DNA of 64,000 nt from Coptis chinensis (GCA_015680905.1 CM027382.1:5270001-5334000); one strand, 5' to 3'. Positions 13,601 to 24,250 are shown, numbered from the stretch's first letter. Program-made: numbers and translations. The notes: generated by a model not told the origin, from the sequence alone.

Positions 13601-14105
13601 TGATTGTGTATATATATGTATAAGGATGATTTGTATTTTAGGGCTACTCATACCAGCATTGTTTATAATGCTGACCCGATTTGTATGTTTGCTTATCAAG
13701 TGTGTTTATAAAATGAGAATAGTCGATAAGTCTTGACAGGATTAGTGTTGAATAAGGTTGATTGCTGCTTGTGGTTTGCGTTAGTGTCTCATTACAGAAT
13801 ATGTTTTGTTTTCCCTTGAGGTGCAATAGATTTTCAGTTGAGACAATGTTTTTATATTTTCAGTTGTAATTATAATTGAAATGATGTTTAAGGGGAAGTT
13901 TGTAATTTAATCATATTTGAGAATTTTTGTAATGTAGAAGACTTTTGTTTATTTTAAAAAAAAAATTATTGGTTTCAAATTATTGGAATAATCAAACGGA
14001 TAATGGGTTTTTGGAAGTTGAGAGTGCATCACACCTCGAAAATCGAAAAGTCGGGAACAAATATTGTTTTTCTGATTTTGTCGAAATTTGGAGTGTGACA
14101 ATTAT

Positions 14106-14334
14106 GTGTTTCATCAATACCATGTTGTAAGGGAATACCAACACTAGCAACAGGCGGTAAAGGTTGGCGTTCTACTCGACCCTGTAGTAAGTTTGTTAAT
14201 GAAGTTTGGATAGCTTGAAGAGCAGTATTATTAGGTTGCAGATTGGTGTTGGTAGTTTGGATGTTTGCTTGCATCTCATCCATTCGATTAGTAAGCAAAT
14301 TAAATAAACTTTGTCTTCTAGTTCTCTAACTGTC
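14106..14334 (-). pseudogene. N-terminal gag remains of the Reina-like element
   Basis: A minus-strand frame rich in Gln, Asn and Thr (TNRMDEMQANIQTTN...) reaches exactly the solo-LTR insertion point. The gag core resumes on the far side of that insertion at 9697. It lies just downstream of the primer-binding site, as expected for the start of gag. Confidence 0.75.
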
Positions 14335-14389
14335 ATGATGAATGAACAAGGACACGAAAGAGAATATAAGCAGGAAGTGCAAAAAAAAC

Positions 14390-14407
14390 CTGGCTCTTGA
14401 TACCAGA
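14390..14407 (-). other. primer-binding site of the Reina-like element
   Basis: Read on the minus strand, TGGTATCAAGAGCCAGG lies two bases inside the 5' LTR. It resembles the complement of the initiator tRNA-Met 3' end used by many plant LTR retrotransposons. Confidence 0.75.
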
Positions 14408-14683
14408 TGTTAAGGTTCTTAACTTAAATTAAGAAAAACCCTAATTTGATCCTTTGATTGGAGATCAAAACCACCTTATGATCCTTTGATTGAAGATCAA
14501 TAAACCACCGAAAAGTTCTTAATACTATTAGTTGAATGAATAACAATCCAATTACAGACGACTTCTTTATATAGGAGAGCAATTAACTCTATTTCAACAT
14601 ACTTCCTAAATTAAACAAAACAATTTAGAAACAAAGGTTTCCTTATATAAATAAATACTAATAACATTATCGGTTTCCTAACA
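14408..14683 (-). repeat. 5' LTR of the Reina-like element
   Basis: This 276-bp copy matches 5345-5620 along its whole length with about 16 substitutions and no obvious indel. It is followed by the right-hand TATAA target duplication. Confidence 0.93.
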
Positions 14684-15582
14684 TATAATAATTTAGTGTC
14701 ATGAAATGTCTAAATAAAAAATTATCATCCTCAAAATTTAGTTGTTGGTAGTCTTTTTTTCTATGGGTATTATCCTTCTTCTTTAAAGAAAACGTCCCCA
14801 TCTACATGAAGATTCCTTACGCCATTATTTTTTTTGTTTTCCATTTGTACCCCTTGCCAAACACCAATATTACAACCAATGCCATTTTTTTGTTTATGTC
14901 TTTTCAAAGGGTAAAATGGTAATTTCATTGTTATTTAATTGGTTTTTGTCAAATATGTGGCCATCGGTGGGTCTGTGTCTAGAGAAAGTCAGAAAAGTAC
15001 ACATGTAAGGGTATAATAATAATTTCACATCTATAAATTAACACAAAAAATATAAAAATTTGGGAATGTTAACGTGGCAGAGACACATGCAAAAAGGCTA
15101 GTTGGAATAAAAAATACTGATTTTTTTCTAAAGAATTGTTGAAATGACTATGTAGTCCCTTTTCAAAGCGTTGAATAATCTTAGAATAATCTTACTACTA
15201 TAAATAGTAGACAACTCAACATTACATACTCGCTCTAATAGTCTAATGCTCATATTATTTTTTTTCATTTTCACACCCTTACCATTTTTGTTATAAATCA
15301 ATACTTTTTCTATCATTTTAGTTTTAATTTTAATTTTGGTGGGACCCAAAAAATCAGTCAATTGAAATACCATTTTAATTGGCCCTATATCTCACAATCA
15401 CCTCCAATTATTACATCCACCACCACTTACATCTCTCTCTTTATTCCTTTGGACATATCAATTCTTGGTTGTAATGAAAACTTTAAGGTTAATTATATTG
15501 GTTTTGCAATGAAAGATTGGATTTTAAAAGCTTGATATGGCTTTTTTATTGGTTGTTTGACTTTGAAAATAGAGGGTTAAAA
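14684..15582. other. gene-free AT-rich stretch
   Basis: Between the chromovirus target duplication and the non-LTR remnant. A minus-strand frame at 15128-15373 has no recognisable similarity. No RNA gene or repeat was recognised. Confidence 0.6.
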
Positions 15583-16864
15583 AAAAATCCACAGTGTAAG
15601 TTAGGTCTCTTACGTGCTTATACTGGGCTCTCTAAGTTGGTCTTTGCGATTCGTACTTGTCCACCATCCCTTTCTAGAGAGGCAGCTAAGACTTTTGATC
15701 GGCATCTCCACAGTGTTCTCCAGGGTATTGTGGTTTCTGATAGTCCTAACTTCGGTGATTTGCAGTGGCATTTATCGACACTCCCATTACGTCTTGATGG
15801 ATTAGGTATTTATTGTGCCACTGATGTCTCTACTTTTGCTTTTGTGGCCTCCCGTTGTCAGACTTTTGAGCTTCAAAACCACATTCTTAGGAGTTGTGGG
15901 CCAGTGCCTTTGGATGAGATTCTTGATGTTGCTAGCAATGCATTGAGTCTTTGTCTACCCGATTTTGACCTCAGTTCTATGGCTGTGAATGCTTCCGTCC
16001 CCTCAAAACCACAAAAAATTTTGGCGGAAGCGTTCTATGGTAAGATTGTTGCTGGTCTTGAGAGGGAATTTGTGTTATCTGCTCGTCAGAAAGCAGTCAT
16101 TGGATGCTTGCAGTCAAAACACGCAAAATATTTTCTACTTGCTATTCGAATGGAAGGACTTGAACAGCGTATGTCGTCGGTGGAGTATCGTTCTATTCTC
16201 CGGTACCGTCTCATGATTACTTTGTACTTTGATGGTGGTCTATGCCCTGTTTGCAAAAAGAGTGTACTAGATGCTTTCGGGGACCATGCAAAGATTATTG
16301 TAGACATTTTCCGGTTTCAAATACCGACATGATCATGTCAGAGATATTTTATGTGATGCATTTTGGAGGGCTGGGGTACAAGTGAAGAAGGAGGCTCCCG
16401 TGAATTTTCTCACAAATCTGAATGAGGGAAGATCTTCACTTCGACTTGCGGATGCATTGATATACAGTTGGTCTGAGGGGAGACATGCATGTGTTGATAT
16501 AACTGGAGCCTCTTCGTTGGTAGGGCTTGGGAATGGAGTCTTTGAGGTGGGAGAAGCAGCTAAAAGAGCAGCGACAGGGAAGATGGAGAAGTATGAGAAA
16601 GCTTGCACGGCTAACCAACAATGTTTCATTCTATTTAGTTTCGACACTTTTGGTTTCTTGGAACAACAGTCTGTTGAGCTTTTCAAGAGACTTCAGAAAG
16701 TTATAGACGATAACGTTATGACAGCTGGTTCTAACGAGTTTGTTTTTAGAAGAATAAGATTTGCTATTCAGAAAGGACTTGCGACACAGCTTGTTGCACG
16801 CTTGTCCTAATTACTTGTAAAATTCCTTATCAGTATCAATAAAATTTCCACTTTAAAAAAAAAA
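15583..16864 (+). mobile_element. 3' part of a non-LTR retroelement with zinc motif and restriction-endonuclease-like C-terminus
   Basis: Codons from about 15586 to 16280 give a protein beginning PQCKLGLLRAYTGLSKLVFA and including FGDLQWHLSTLPLRLDGLG. This matches the region C-terminal to the reverse transcriptase in a family of retroelement proteins found in many plants. A CPVC motif near 16242 and GDHA near 16279 look like a zinc-binding site. After a frame change at about 16285-16300 the protein continues from HDHVRDILCDAFWRAGV to LATQLVARLS, stopping at 16810. Residues LRLADALIYSW (about 16440) and ACVDITG (about 16486) fit a PD-(D/E)xK-like nuclease core. An AATAAA (16838-16843) and an A tail (16855-16864) follow. 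The reverse transcriptase is missing, so the copy is 5'-truncated. The exact 5' edge is uncertain. Confidence 0.7.
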
Positions 16865-17468
16865 TGTTAGAAAAATGGATTTCACTTGAAACAGTACGTA
16901 AAGAGAGAAAAACTTTTTCGAAATATTGCAACGGTTTGAAATGTTGCATTATTCCGAAAAGGTGCTACCTTTGGAAAGAGGCAATAGTTCGAAACGTTGT
17001 TTTATACCGAAAAATATGCGACTTTTCGAAAAGTCACTATGTTGTTTCAAAAAGACACTGTGTTAGTTCGAACAGTCACTATGTTGTTTCGAAAAGGCAC
17101 TGTGTTATTTCGAAAAAGCACCACTTATATATAAATATCGGACGTTTTTGCATGAAGAGAGACTTTTTGAAATCTCTTGAAAACCTCTCGTCTCCTCTCT
17201 CTCTATTTTTAGTCAAAACACAATATTGCGTTCGCTGATTCTGTGGAATTAAAGTGTTGTTTTCCAAATAAGGAAAAATCCGTTCTATCTTGGGAGACAG
17301 TTTCTCATTCAACTTTGAAGCACCGTGAGGGGGAAAATCTATCTTAAGGACATAGTGAATCTTCACTAGGCTCGGATTGAAATTTTCATACTTGGTACAT
17401 AAGAGAAAGATTTGTACTATTGTAGTAATTGGTAAAGTGGAGGTATAATTGGGTTGTGGTTTCTAACA
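16865..17468 (+). mobile_element. Solo LTR, copia-type
   Basis: A 604-bp segment begins TGTTAGAAA and ends TTTCTAACA, 9-bp perfect inverted termini of an LTR. It begins immediately after the A tail of the non-LTR remnant. A TATATATAAATA promoter-like motif lies near 17127-17138, followed by a pyrimidine-rich leader. Upstream of it is a set of degenerate repeats of about 21 bp built on TTTCGAAAAGGCACTGTGTT (about 16,915-17,125). No internal domain or second LTR is present. The flanking target duplication is A-rich and not clean (five A on the left, three A on the right). The open frame spanning the repeats is not a gene. Confidence 0.7.
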
Positions 17469-18127
17469 AAAGCTTTATTAGGATTGTGATTAGAGAATCA
17501 CAAAATCACAACTATAATTGTCTGGTCTCACGTGAAATTAGGGAAGAACGTGAAATTTGTATGGGTTGTGAACTTGTCAATTTGTAATTCCATACTCCAC
17601 CATCTTCAATACATGTAAGAAAATATTCTTAGATCACAGAGGTTACGTGACACGAAAATATGATAAAGTTTTTACCATGAGGGATTAATTGAGAGTAGTG
17701 TTACACGGACCTACTTTTTAGACCTACTATTGCGACTCACTATTTGGATAATGTTGGTTTACACTGCAATACACACGAACACATATCTCTATGTAAATCA
17801 ATGGTTACCATTAGTAGATCAGTTAAGTAGGTCAAATTAGTAGGAATTAGTGTATTATTACTGATTAATTGGTAGAAAAAACAAGCCGGCTAGTTACTAA
17901 AGATACGATGATTTAGATTACATTAGGAACTATACTTTTTTGTTTTGGATACCACTCTAACTTTTATTAGGAACTATCTGCTTTTATCTCTTGGACTTGA
18001 ACACAATGGCTGGCCACACCGCTAGACAATGCCCTACAAAGTTCCAACACACTGTTAAATATTATTACGAAGAACTTTTAACAACACAACACAAAACCTC
18101 AGTGGACTTTCTTTCAGTAGACGGTCA
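17469..18127. other. 3' flank of the glycosyltransferase gene
   Basis: No coding similarity. It should contain the 3' untranslated region and polyadenylation site of the minus-strand UGT gene. No canonical AATAAA on the minus strand stood out close to the stop codon. Confidence 0.5.
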
Positions 18128-19694
18128 TCACTCCAAGACCATCTCCTTCAAATCCTTAACAAAGTTTTCGATAAATCTTTCATGAATCTCTTTATCAAGC
18201 ATAAACTTCCTCCACTTCTCGGTATTTCCTCTAATAGTCTTTCCAGGTTCTTTATCAACTTCCACCATAACTGTTTTAACTGCCGAACAAAGGTCCTCTT
18301 TCCGAAAATACCCATCCGCATCATTTCTTATTACCTCTACCCCTGCTTTCATATCCTCAGCAACTAACTTTGCATTGCAAAACTGGTCAGCTTTTTGAGG
18401 CAAAAGCACCATTTGGCAATCGTTCATCAATGCCTCAGTAATAGAACTTAACCCCGCATGGCACACGAAACAACCTATACTTTCGTGTGCCAGTATGTGT
18501 GGTTGCTGCACCCACCCTGTGTGCACCACCCCTTTACCCTGCACCCTCTCTTCAAAGCCATCAGGTAAGGCGGACGTTAATCTTTTTTTACCATCCGCCA
18601 CAAAATTCAACACCACGAAAAACGGTAGACCCGTTGATTCTAATCCGAGAACCAATTCCTTAATTTGGTCATCTTTGAGAAAAGTTTCACTCCCAAAAGA
18701 GCAGAAAATTACAGACTTAATTGGAAACGAGTCTAGCCATTTGGACCATTTCTCTTCAAGGGCTCCAGATGGTGGGTCGGGTACAATTGGGCCCAATGAA
18801 AGAACGGGTTTATCAAATTGGGTTTTGACGTATTCTATGTAGGGTGCTTCAAGTTCATCGCAACTCTTGACGACTAGTGCACTGCAACCTTTGATACAAG
18901 CCGACATTCGATCATACGCGCTCAGGTTTCCATAGAAACTCATGTACAGGTACAAAGAGTCTTGAGCTATAAAGGTTCCCATGGTTTTAGAGAATTTTGA
19001 AGGAAACCCTGGAGGTGATTTCTTCATTTCGTCGAGTGTCGGCGTTTCACCTGCATTGTACAAAGTTTGATATAAAATGTCAAATGAAAAGCGAAACATA
19101 CTAACAACGACGCCTAAGATTACTAGATCAGTTTACGGGCGAAGCCGTACTGCCTAATAATAAGTCATTTAACAAATCTTTACAGAATTACAGTTACCAT
19201 GAATGGGGAAGGGTCTAAAACTCACCTGTTTCTTTGAGCCTAGCTGGAACCATACCAAAGGCAGCAGAAAGTGCACTGAAGACATAGAAGAACATTGATT
19301 TGATACCAAGTTTGGTAGCAATAGGGGGAAGCCAATAATGAGCAAAATCATAAAACACAAACTGTGGTTTGAGATCTATTAGGAGTGATTCAATCTGAGG
19401 TTGCATTTGATCAAGAGCTGTTTTAAGAAGCTCAGCCATATCTAGTGTCATATCAGCAGTGCTTTGAAGACCAAGAGGTAAACCATCAACACTTGGTATT
19501 TCAATTGGTATGATTTGAACATGAGGTAGACAAGTGTTGAGTGAAGATGAGATGCGTTGTACGTTACCAGGTGCTGATAAGAAAGAGATTTTTATGCCAT
19601 GAGAAGCCAGTTTGTTTGAAAGTTGTATAAATGGGCTTATATGACCAAATGCAAACCAAGGAAACATCACTGCATGAAGTTTTGGACTCTCCAT
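18128..19694 (-). CDS. UDP-glycosyltransferase, UGT79-like (two exons)
   Basis: Transfers a sugar from a UDP-sugar to a small acceptor, probably a cytosolic enzyme of specialised metabolism. UGT79-type enzymes commonly add a second sugar to flavonoid or anthocyanin glycosides, but substrate cannot be read from sequence. Exon 1 is 19694-19226 and exon 2 is 19050-18128, with a 175-bp phase-1 GT-AG intron. The product is 463 aa, normal for the family. His18 (AFGHISPF) and Asp116 (FYDFAHYW) fit the catalytic dyad. The 44-residue PSPG donor-binding box runs from Trp336 (GWVQQPHILAH) to Gln379 (LLPQKADQ). The VCHAG variant inside the box is usual in UGT79-type proteins. The start is set by the N-terminal MESPKLHAVMFPWFAFGH block. 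No break is seen, so it looks functional. It stands alone, 370 bp from a Mutator-like element. Confidence 0.9.
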
Positions 19695-19768
19695 TTTTTT
19701 TTTTTTTTTTTTTTCTTGAACTGGACTACAGTGATTAATCTGTGGTCTGTAAGTAGTAGGGGAAAGGC

Positions 19769-19776
19769 TTTATATA
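19769..19776 (-). promoter_or_regulatory. TATA box of the UGT gene
   Basis: Read on the minus strand, TATATAAA lies 75 bp upstream of the start codon. The ATG itself is preceded by a run of 20 A residues (19695-19714), an unusually pure A leader that could aid translation or be a slippage-prone repeat. Confidence 0.65.
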
Positions 19777-19995
19777 CTGCTATACCTACTACAAGAAATT
19801 GATAACCATTTAAAGAACGGCGTGTAGTGAACAGGTGAAGTATTTATTTTGTTGGGTTATCTTCATTTAGCAAGTTTCATCCTAAAAATACGTTGGGGGT
19901 AGTTGAACTTGGGTCGGGTTAGCCCAAGCCCGATGGACTAAAACCCAATTTTTGTTATATATATCCAAGCCCGATGGACTAAAACCCAATTTTTG

Positions 19996-20065
<70 letters not shown>
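19777..20065. repeat. UGT upstream region with a 41-bp tandem duplication and (TA)n
   Basis: The motif CAAGCCCGATGGACTAAAAC, continuing to a short TA run, occurs twice in tandem (about 19925-20005, unit near 41 bp). The second copy runs into a TA microsatellite (19998-20065) that abuts the Mutator-like element, so that element appears to sit in or beside TA repeats. Confidence 0.75.
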
Positions 20066-20067
<2 letters not shown>

Positions 20068-21183
20068 TGATTTTGCTCTAGTCGGGACTTCCCTGGATAA
20101 AAAAAACTTCCTGACCAAACAAATTATATTCACGCATTTTTTTTCTTTTCTCTCAACTTTTTTTCTCCAACCCCACCTTTTCTCTTTTTCCCATAAATTC
20201 ATGCTCTCTCTCTCTCTCTCTCTCTTAAAACCACATCCCCTTAAGAAACAAAAAAAAAAAAAGACAATATATGATAAAGCGCACACATGAGTAGATAGAT
20301 AAACAATTAATAAATTTAACACATCAAGGAAAAATCGCTCAAGATGTCAAAAAGATTTGAAGATGAGAAGTCATACATCTTTGCTTTTGTCTATCTCTGG
20401 GGCACAATCCATCCATTGGTGCCAAACATGGCATTTGTAGGATATCTTGATAGTGTTTCAAACCTTCATTTAGTCGAAGCTTCGATGCAAATGGTTGGCA
20501 CGATTACTTGATAATCAATTCAATCTCCCAACAATTGAACATGCTCGAAAGTAAACCAAAAAGGAGGAGAAGGTCATGCAAAAAAACGACCAGATTTTAT
20601 AAGAGGCATTGCATCTCAACTTTTTTTTTACTTCAATTTCGATAACTTGGAATTACAACTCTTGGCACAAAATCGACCAAAAACGTGTTTATTCTATATG
20701 TTTGATTGATGTTAAGACAATTGAAAGGAACAACATTATCATCATCATGAATTAAAGATCTCCTCCATCCGCGGTTTTACGGGGAGCATGGTTCTATTTA
20801 CGCCCTAATCGAAATCAAGGACGCCATGCAAGATGTGTGGAGCATTTGCACGCCTTCACAAATGAATCGATGGAGCCCATCCCCGCATGAAGCGGAAACT
20901 TGTCTCGGAGATGATAGAAGACGACTTCGAGCATTGTAGCCATACTCTAAGCAAATCTCAAATTGTCGGTCAACCTTTTTGGTATAGTTGGTCACAATTT
21001 GATCATAAAATCAAATTGCATCTCAACTTTTAGTATCAACCATAGTGGCGAGATATGCAAAGAAATGGGTTGGGGATTTTGAAGGAAGAAAAATTGGTTA
21101 TTAGAAGCCTTCAGTCCTTACAAGAACGGGACTACATAGAGAAGAAATTATTATATGTACAGTCTCTATATTAGCAACGACAG
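20066..21183 (+). repeat. Left terminal inverted arm of the Mutator-like element
   Basis: It pairs in inverse orientation with 27503-29345 from the outer end to the inner CTCTATATTAGCAACGACAG edge. It has a CT-rich block (20,200-20,225) complementary to the GA-rich block of the right arm. A 55-codon frame at 20343-20510 (MSKRFEDEKSYIF...) is partly shared by the other arm and has no recognised function. At about 21,017-21,026 it lacks the 0.7-kb nucleoporin-like segment present in the right arm. Confidence 0.85.
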
Positions 21184-22629
21184 AAATTTGAAGGTCAATG
21201 AAGGAACTACCTGGAGGGCCGATAATGGTGCCAGTCCACGATCTCATAAATATGTCATCACCATCATCCATTCCATAGCTAACTGTTCCATCCCCAATTC
21301 CTTTCTCCCCCCTCTCAAGTTCCTTGAGTAATCTGAAATTTCTAGGAACTGCAAATGACCAATGCACATTCACCTACTACATACTCTTATAGGAAAATAT
21401 GCTCTTATAGGAAAATATGCGGATCAAAATATCAAAGACTGATTGGTATCTAACAATGAAATGACCAAATTTACTACATAAGAGAACCGGTATCTTGACT
21501 CTTTAGCTCACATTTCTCAATTCTTTAGTTCCCACAACAGTAGTAAATTAAGAAACAACACAAGCTTATAATTACTTTGCTTTGTTTTTTTATCTACGAA
21601 TTCTACCAAAAAAAAATAGGTGAGATTATTTCCTAGTGTTGGAAAATAATGTGGAATTTGGTTATATAAGGGCATACTCTTAACACTTTATCCACCCAGT
21701 TCTCATTATAAAGGAATTAGGATTATAAACAAGTAACTCTGGTTCCAGAGCATACCTCTGATTTTTCTATAAGGGGAAGAGTGGTAAAAGTAAGAGAGTT
21801 GAGAGTTCTGTAATTGAGAAAGGAGATAGTGAGTTGTTCTTTCTAGACAATCCAACATGGAAGAGAAACATAGTAAGCAAGTTTTGGATTTGAGGCCTTG
21901 CTTGCAACTAAGTGATTGTGCTTACAGCATAACATTGTTACCCATGAGCTCGAGGGTCTAAAAGCATAGATTTTTTGATGCGTTAAGCTAGTTTGTGTTT
22001 TATTAAAGCTTGTATGCTCAACAACCACTCATAAATTCAACCACGCACAATCATAGGACGAATGCACCACATTCTGAACATTGAACAATCATAAGACAAA
22101 CGAACACAGGTGGAAGTCTTCTAGTACATCAAGTGGACCATCAAATTTTCATGAAAATACAATCATAATATAAAAAATTTGAATAAATATTGCATAAATT
22201 TGAATTATAAACCTAAACAAGGGCATAACGAGTAAATCAACTTTACAAAACTAATAGAAGGACATCAAATTTCAATAGCGTAAATTAAACTAGAATCACG
22301 AAGTTGCTATTATTAATGAGCCCATGATGAAAACACATACTAAAGAATAGTGCTAATTCTAGCTCTCTAACCCCATTTAATTTACCGATCGAAGAAAAAA
22401 ACTACTAACTCCATTTCACAAATGGATAAGCCACCATTCACTATATGGTCCACTCAAGGCAAGCGCTCAACTTCTCGAGGTCAAGAGTTACCAAAACCAT
22501 CACCGGACTTTGAGTGTCGAGTTGAACCTATAATGACCAATATTTAGCTCAAGACAAATAAAAAATAAAAATAAAAGAGTATGTATTAAATAAAAATAGT
22601 AAGCAATCGAACATTACCAATCAACTTCT
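21184..22629. other. Non-coding interior of the Mutator-like element
   Basis: AT-rich sequence with no recognisable protein. A segment at 21637-21857 begins TGTTGGA and ends TCCAACA and contains TATATAAGG, so it could be a small solo LTR, but no matching target duplication flanks it. The minus-strand frames here have no recognised similarity. Confidence 0.5.
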
Positions 22630-24250
22630 GACAGTTTCTTTTGTCATGTGATTGCCCAAGAAGTCCACATCCATTACAACGCCTTTAGTTGACTTGCTTG
22701 AACCTGTGCCTTCTCTTTTCCCCCTGTAATCTATGTTTTCCACGCCTTTTGCTCTAACAGATTAGGCTCATTCAAAGTCACATGTCGATCGCGTTTTTTT
22801 TGTTGGAGAAATTTCAACTCCTTTAATAGCCAGCACTTCCTTAATCTTTTCATGTACCACTTTCAAATGTTCTTCATATACTTCACTTGCCTCTTCACAA
22901 ACTACAACGTCATCAAGTACCCTTGAAGTAAGATGAGATAATTTTGTGTGCCTCAACAACATAAAGTTGTTACTATTTTCTTTCACTTCTTTCCCACCAT
23001 CTGTTAGTATTTCTTCCAATTTTGTGTCTTTCCTCCATCTACTTAGTATATAAGCATCCGGTAAGTAAACAATTTGACTAACTTTCAAGTAAGCCAAAAT
23101 GTGTCTACAAGGAATTCCTTCAAATTCAAATTTCTTGCAGCTACAGGTAGCAAAATTTAGAGCCATATCATATACAACTTTTTGCGGTCTAGAATCTTTT
23201 GCACTTGGCCTTTTCACCATGTAGACAACTTGCTTTTCATTATCTACTGAACTTTCAATAAAGTACTCCAAACTCTCCCACAACTCATTCTGAAATCTAA
23301 GAAAAATAGACAATGTATAAATATCTGCCATCTGTTTCTCTATAGAAATTGGGGTTTTCATCACAGGACGCTCATTGCTATCAACATGATCAGCTTGCAA
23401 TTCTTTATGACGTTGGTATTCAAGTGCCCTATTAAATCGCGTAACAAATTCATTTAAAGAATTTTCCTTAGAGATATACCTCTTGAAAAATGCATGTGAA
23501 CTTTCTGCCCTTTGACTACTTGACATGCCGGCAGCAAAAATATGTTTCACAAATGACGGAACCCACCTAGACCGCATACCATACAAAGCGGCTAACCAAG
23601 TGTTATCTTTTAGTTCGCTTTTCCCTATTGTATCTTACCACATTGCCTCAAACTCTTCCCCAAACTCTGTATTCCAAATGCATTTTTGAAACGCAGTATA
23701 GTGATCTCTATAAATGATTGCATCCAATTTTTCGTAAAAACTTGTTCGAGGAATATGCCAAATGCAAGATCGATGATATGTATTTGGAAGAGCTTGAGCA
23801 ATAGCTTTTGACATAGCAGGGGTCTTGATCGTGATAATCATTTTGGGAGGGCCAACCGACATTACTTCCATCCATTTTGGAGTAGCCAAATAAATGATTC
23901 TCATAGCCTCGTCACACGAATGCACAACCAAATATTACTGATCAAGCGATGTTTATTCACCCCTACAAATGGTGCAAATATCATACCATACTTATTGGTT
24001 TTGTAGGTTGTATCAAACACTACTACATCACCGGTAAAAGCTTGTATGCGCCCTTATTGCCTTTGCATCACCCCGAAAACAATGAGTCAACCTATTTTCG
24101 TCACGGTCTCGGTTTTGAAAGAAAATGAAGAATTCTTTTCTTGCTCGACAAAAAATATTCCATCAATATCTCATCGTGCCCATCTACTAAGCTCTTTGAA
24201 TCTCTAACAAAATTTCTAAGGTCTTTTTTTCAGACAACCAATATTTTCTA
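22630..24250 (-). pseudogene. FAR1-related MULE transposase, decayed
   Basis: Read right to left. The frame VVVFDTTYKTNKYGMIF near 24020-23970 carries the first catalytic Asp of the MULE DDE domain. Next come QALPNTYHRSCIWHI and EFGEEFEAMW (23931-23635), then a long intact piece (23586-22768) with RSRWVPSFVKHIF and RAESSHAFFKR. The SWIM zinc finger is CSCKKFEFEGIPCRH. Further downstream a separate frame has a zinc knuckle CNGCGLLGQSHDKRNC (about 22679-22632). The expected second catalytic motif TDQDP reads as TIKTP through a compensated frame change near 23830, and stops and frame changes break the N-terminal half. No N-terminal FAR1 DNA-binding domain was recognised. Plant FAR1/FHY3 regulators share this ancestry, but the decay and the TIR context argue for a transposase. 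Confidence 0.8.

Larger units (their letters stand above)
9703..14100 (+). mobile_element. Solo LTR (about 3.2 kb net, Tekay/Del-like) inside gag
   Basis: An insertion splits the gag frame of the Reina-like element. It is bounded by the 5-bp direct duplication ATTAT (9698-9702 and 14101-14105). Its ends are TATAACACC and GTGTGACA, near-inverted termini typical of large chromovirus LTRs that begin TGTAACACC. No gag, pol, primer-binding site or polypurine tract was found between the ends, so I read it as a solo LTR left by recombination. The apparent length is 4398 bp, or about 3.2 kb after subtracting the nested foldback element and its duplication. It contains a long A run (about 9820-9842), a TA microsatellite (about 10145-10202) and short tandem repeats (13436-13600). 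Orientation and family are inferred. Confidence 0.75.
5345..14683 (-). mobile_element. Ty3/gypsy chromovirus (Reina-like), broken, with a nested insertion
   Basis: A minus-strand LTR retrotransposon with both LTRs and an exact 5-bp target duplication TATAA (5340-5344 and 14684-14688). The 276-bp LTRs begin TGTTAAGG and end CCTAACA. A primer-binding site resembling initiator tRNA-Met lies beside the right (5') LTR, and a G-rich polypurine tract lies beside the left (3') LTR. The coding remains, read right to left, are gag with zinc knuckle, protease, reverse transcriptase, RNase H, integrase with GPY/F region, and a chromodomain-like end. Short LTRs plus a chromodomain suggest the Reina lineage. 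The gag part is split by a solo LTR (9703-14100). By eye the LTRs differ at about 16 of 276 positions (near 6 percent), which points to an insertion some millions of years ago. The coding part carries many breaks (at least ten) and looks dead. Confidence 0.9.

Noticed and set aside
16864-17238. 124-codon plus-strand protein with internal repeats
   Set aside because: It is the translation of LTR subrepeats and leader sequence.
18600-19050. UGT donor-box variant VCHAG in place of HCG read as a damaged enzyme
   Set aside because: HAG is common in UGT79-type enzymes, and the remaining donor-box residues are intact.
21637-21857. Small solo LTR with TGTTGGA...TCCAACA ends and a TATATAAGG motif
   Set aside because: The flanks (CCTAG on the left, TGGAA on the right) do not form a target duplication and no partner copy is visible.
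22768-23931. Host FAR1/FHY3 transcription regulator
   Set aside because: The catalytic region is broken by frame changes, no N-terminal FAR1 domain is seen, and it lies between long inverted arms, so a decayed transposase is more likely.
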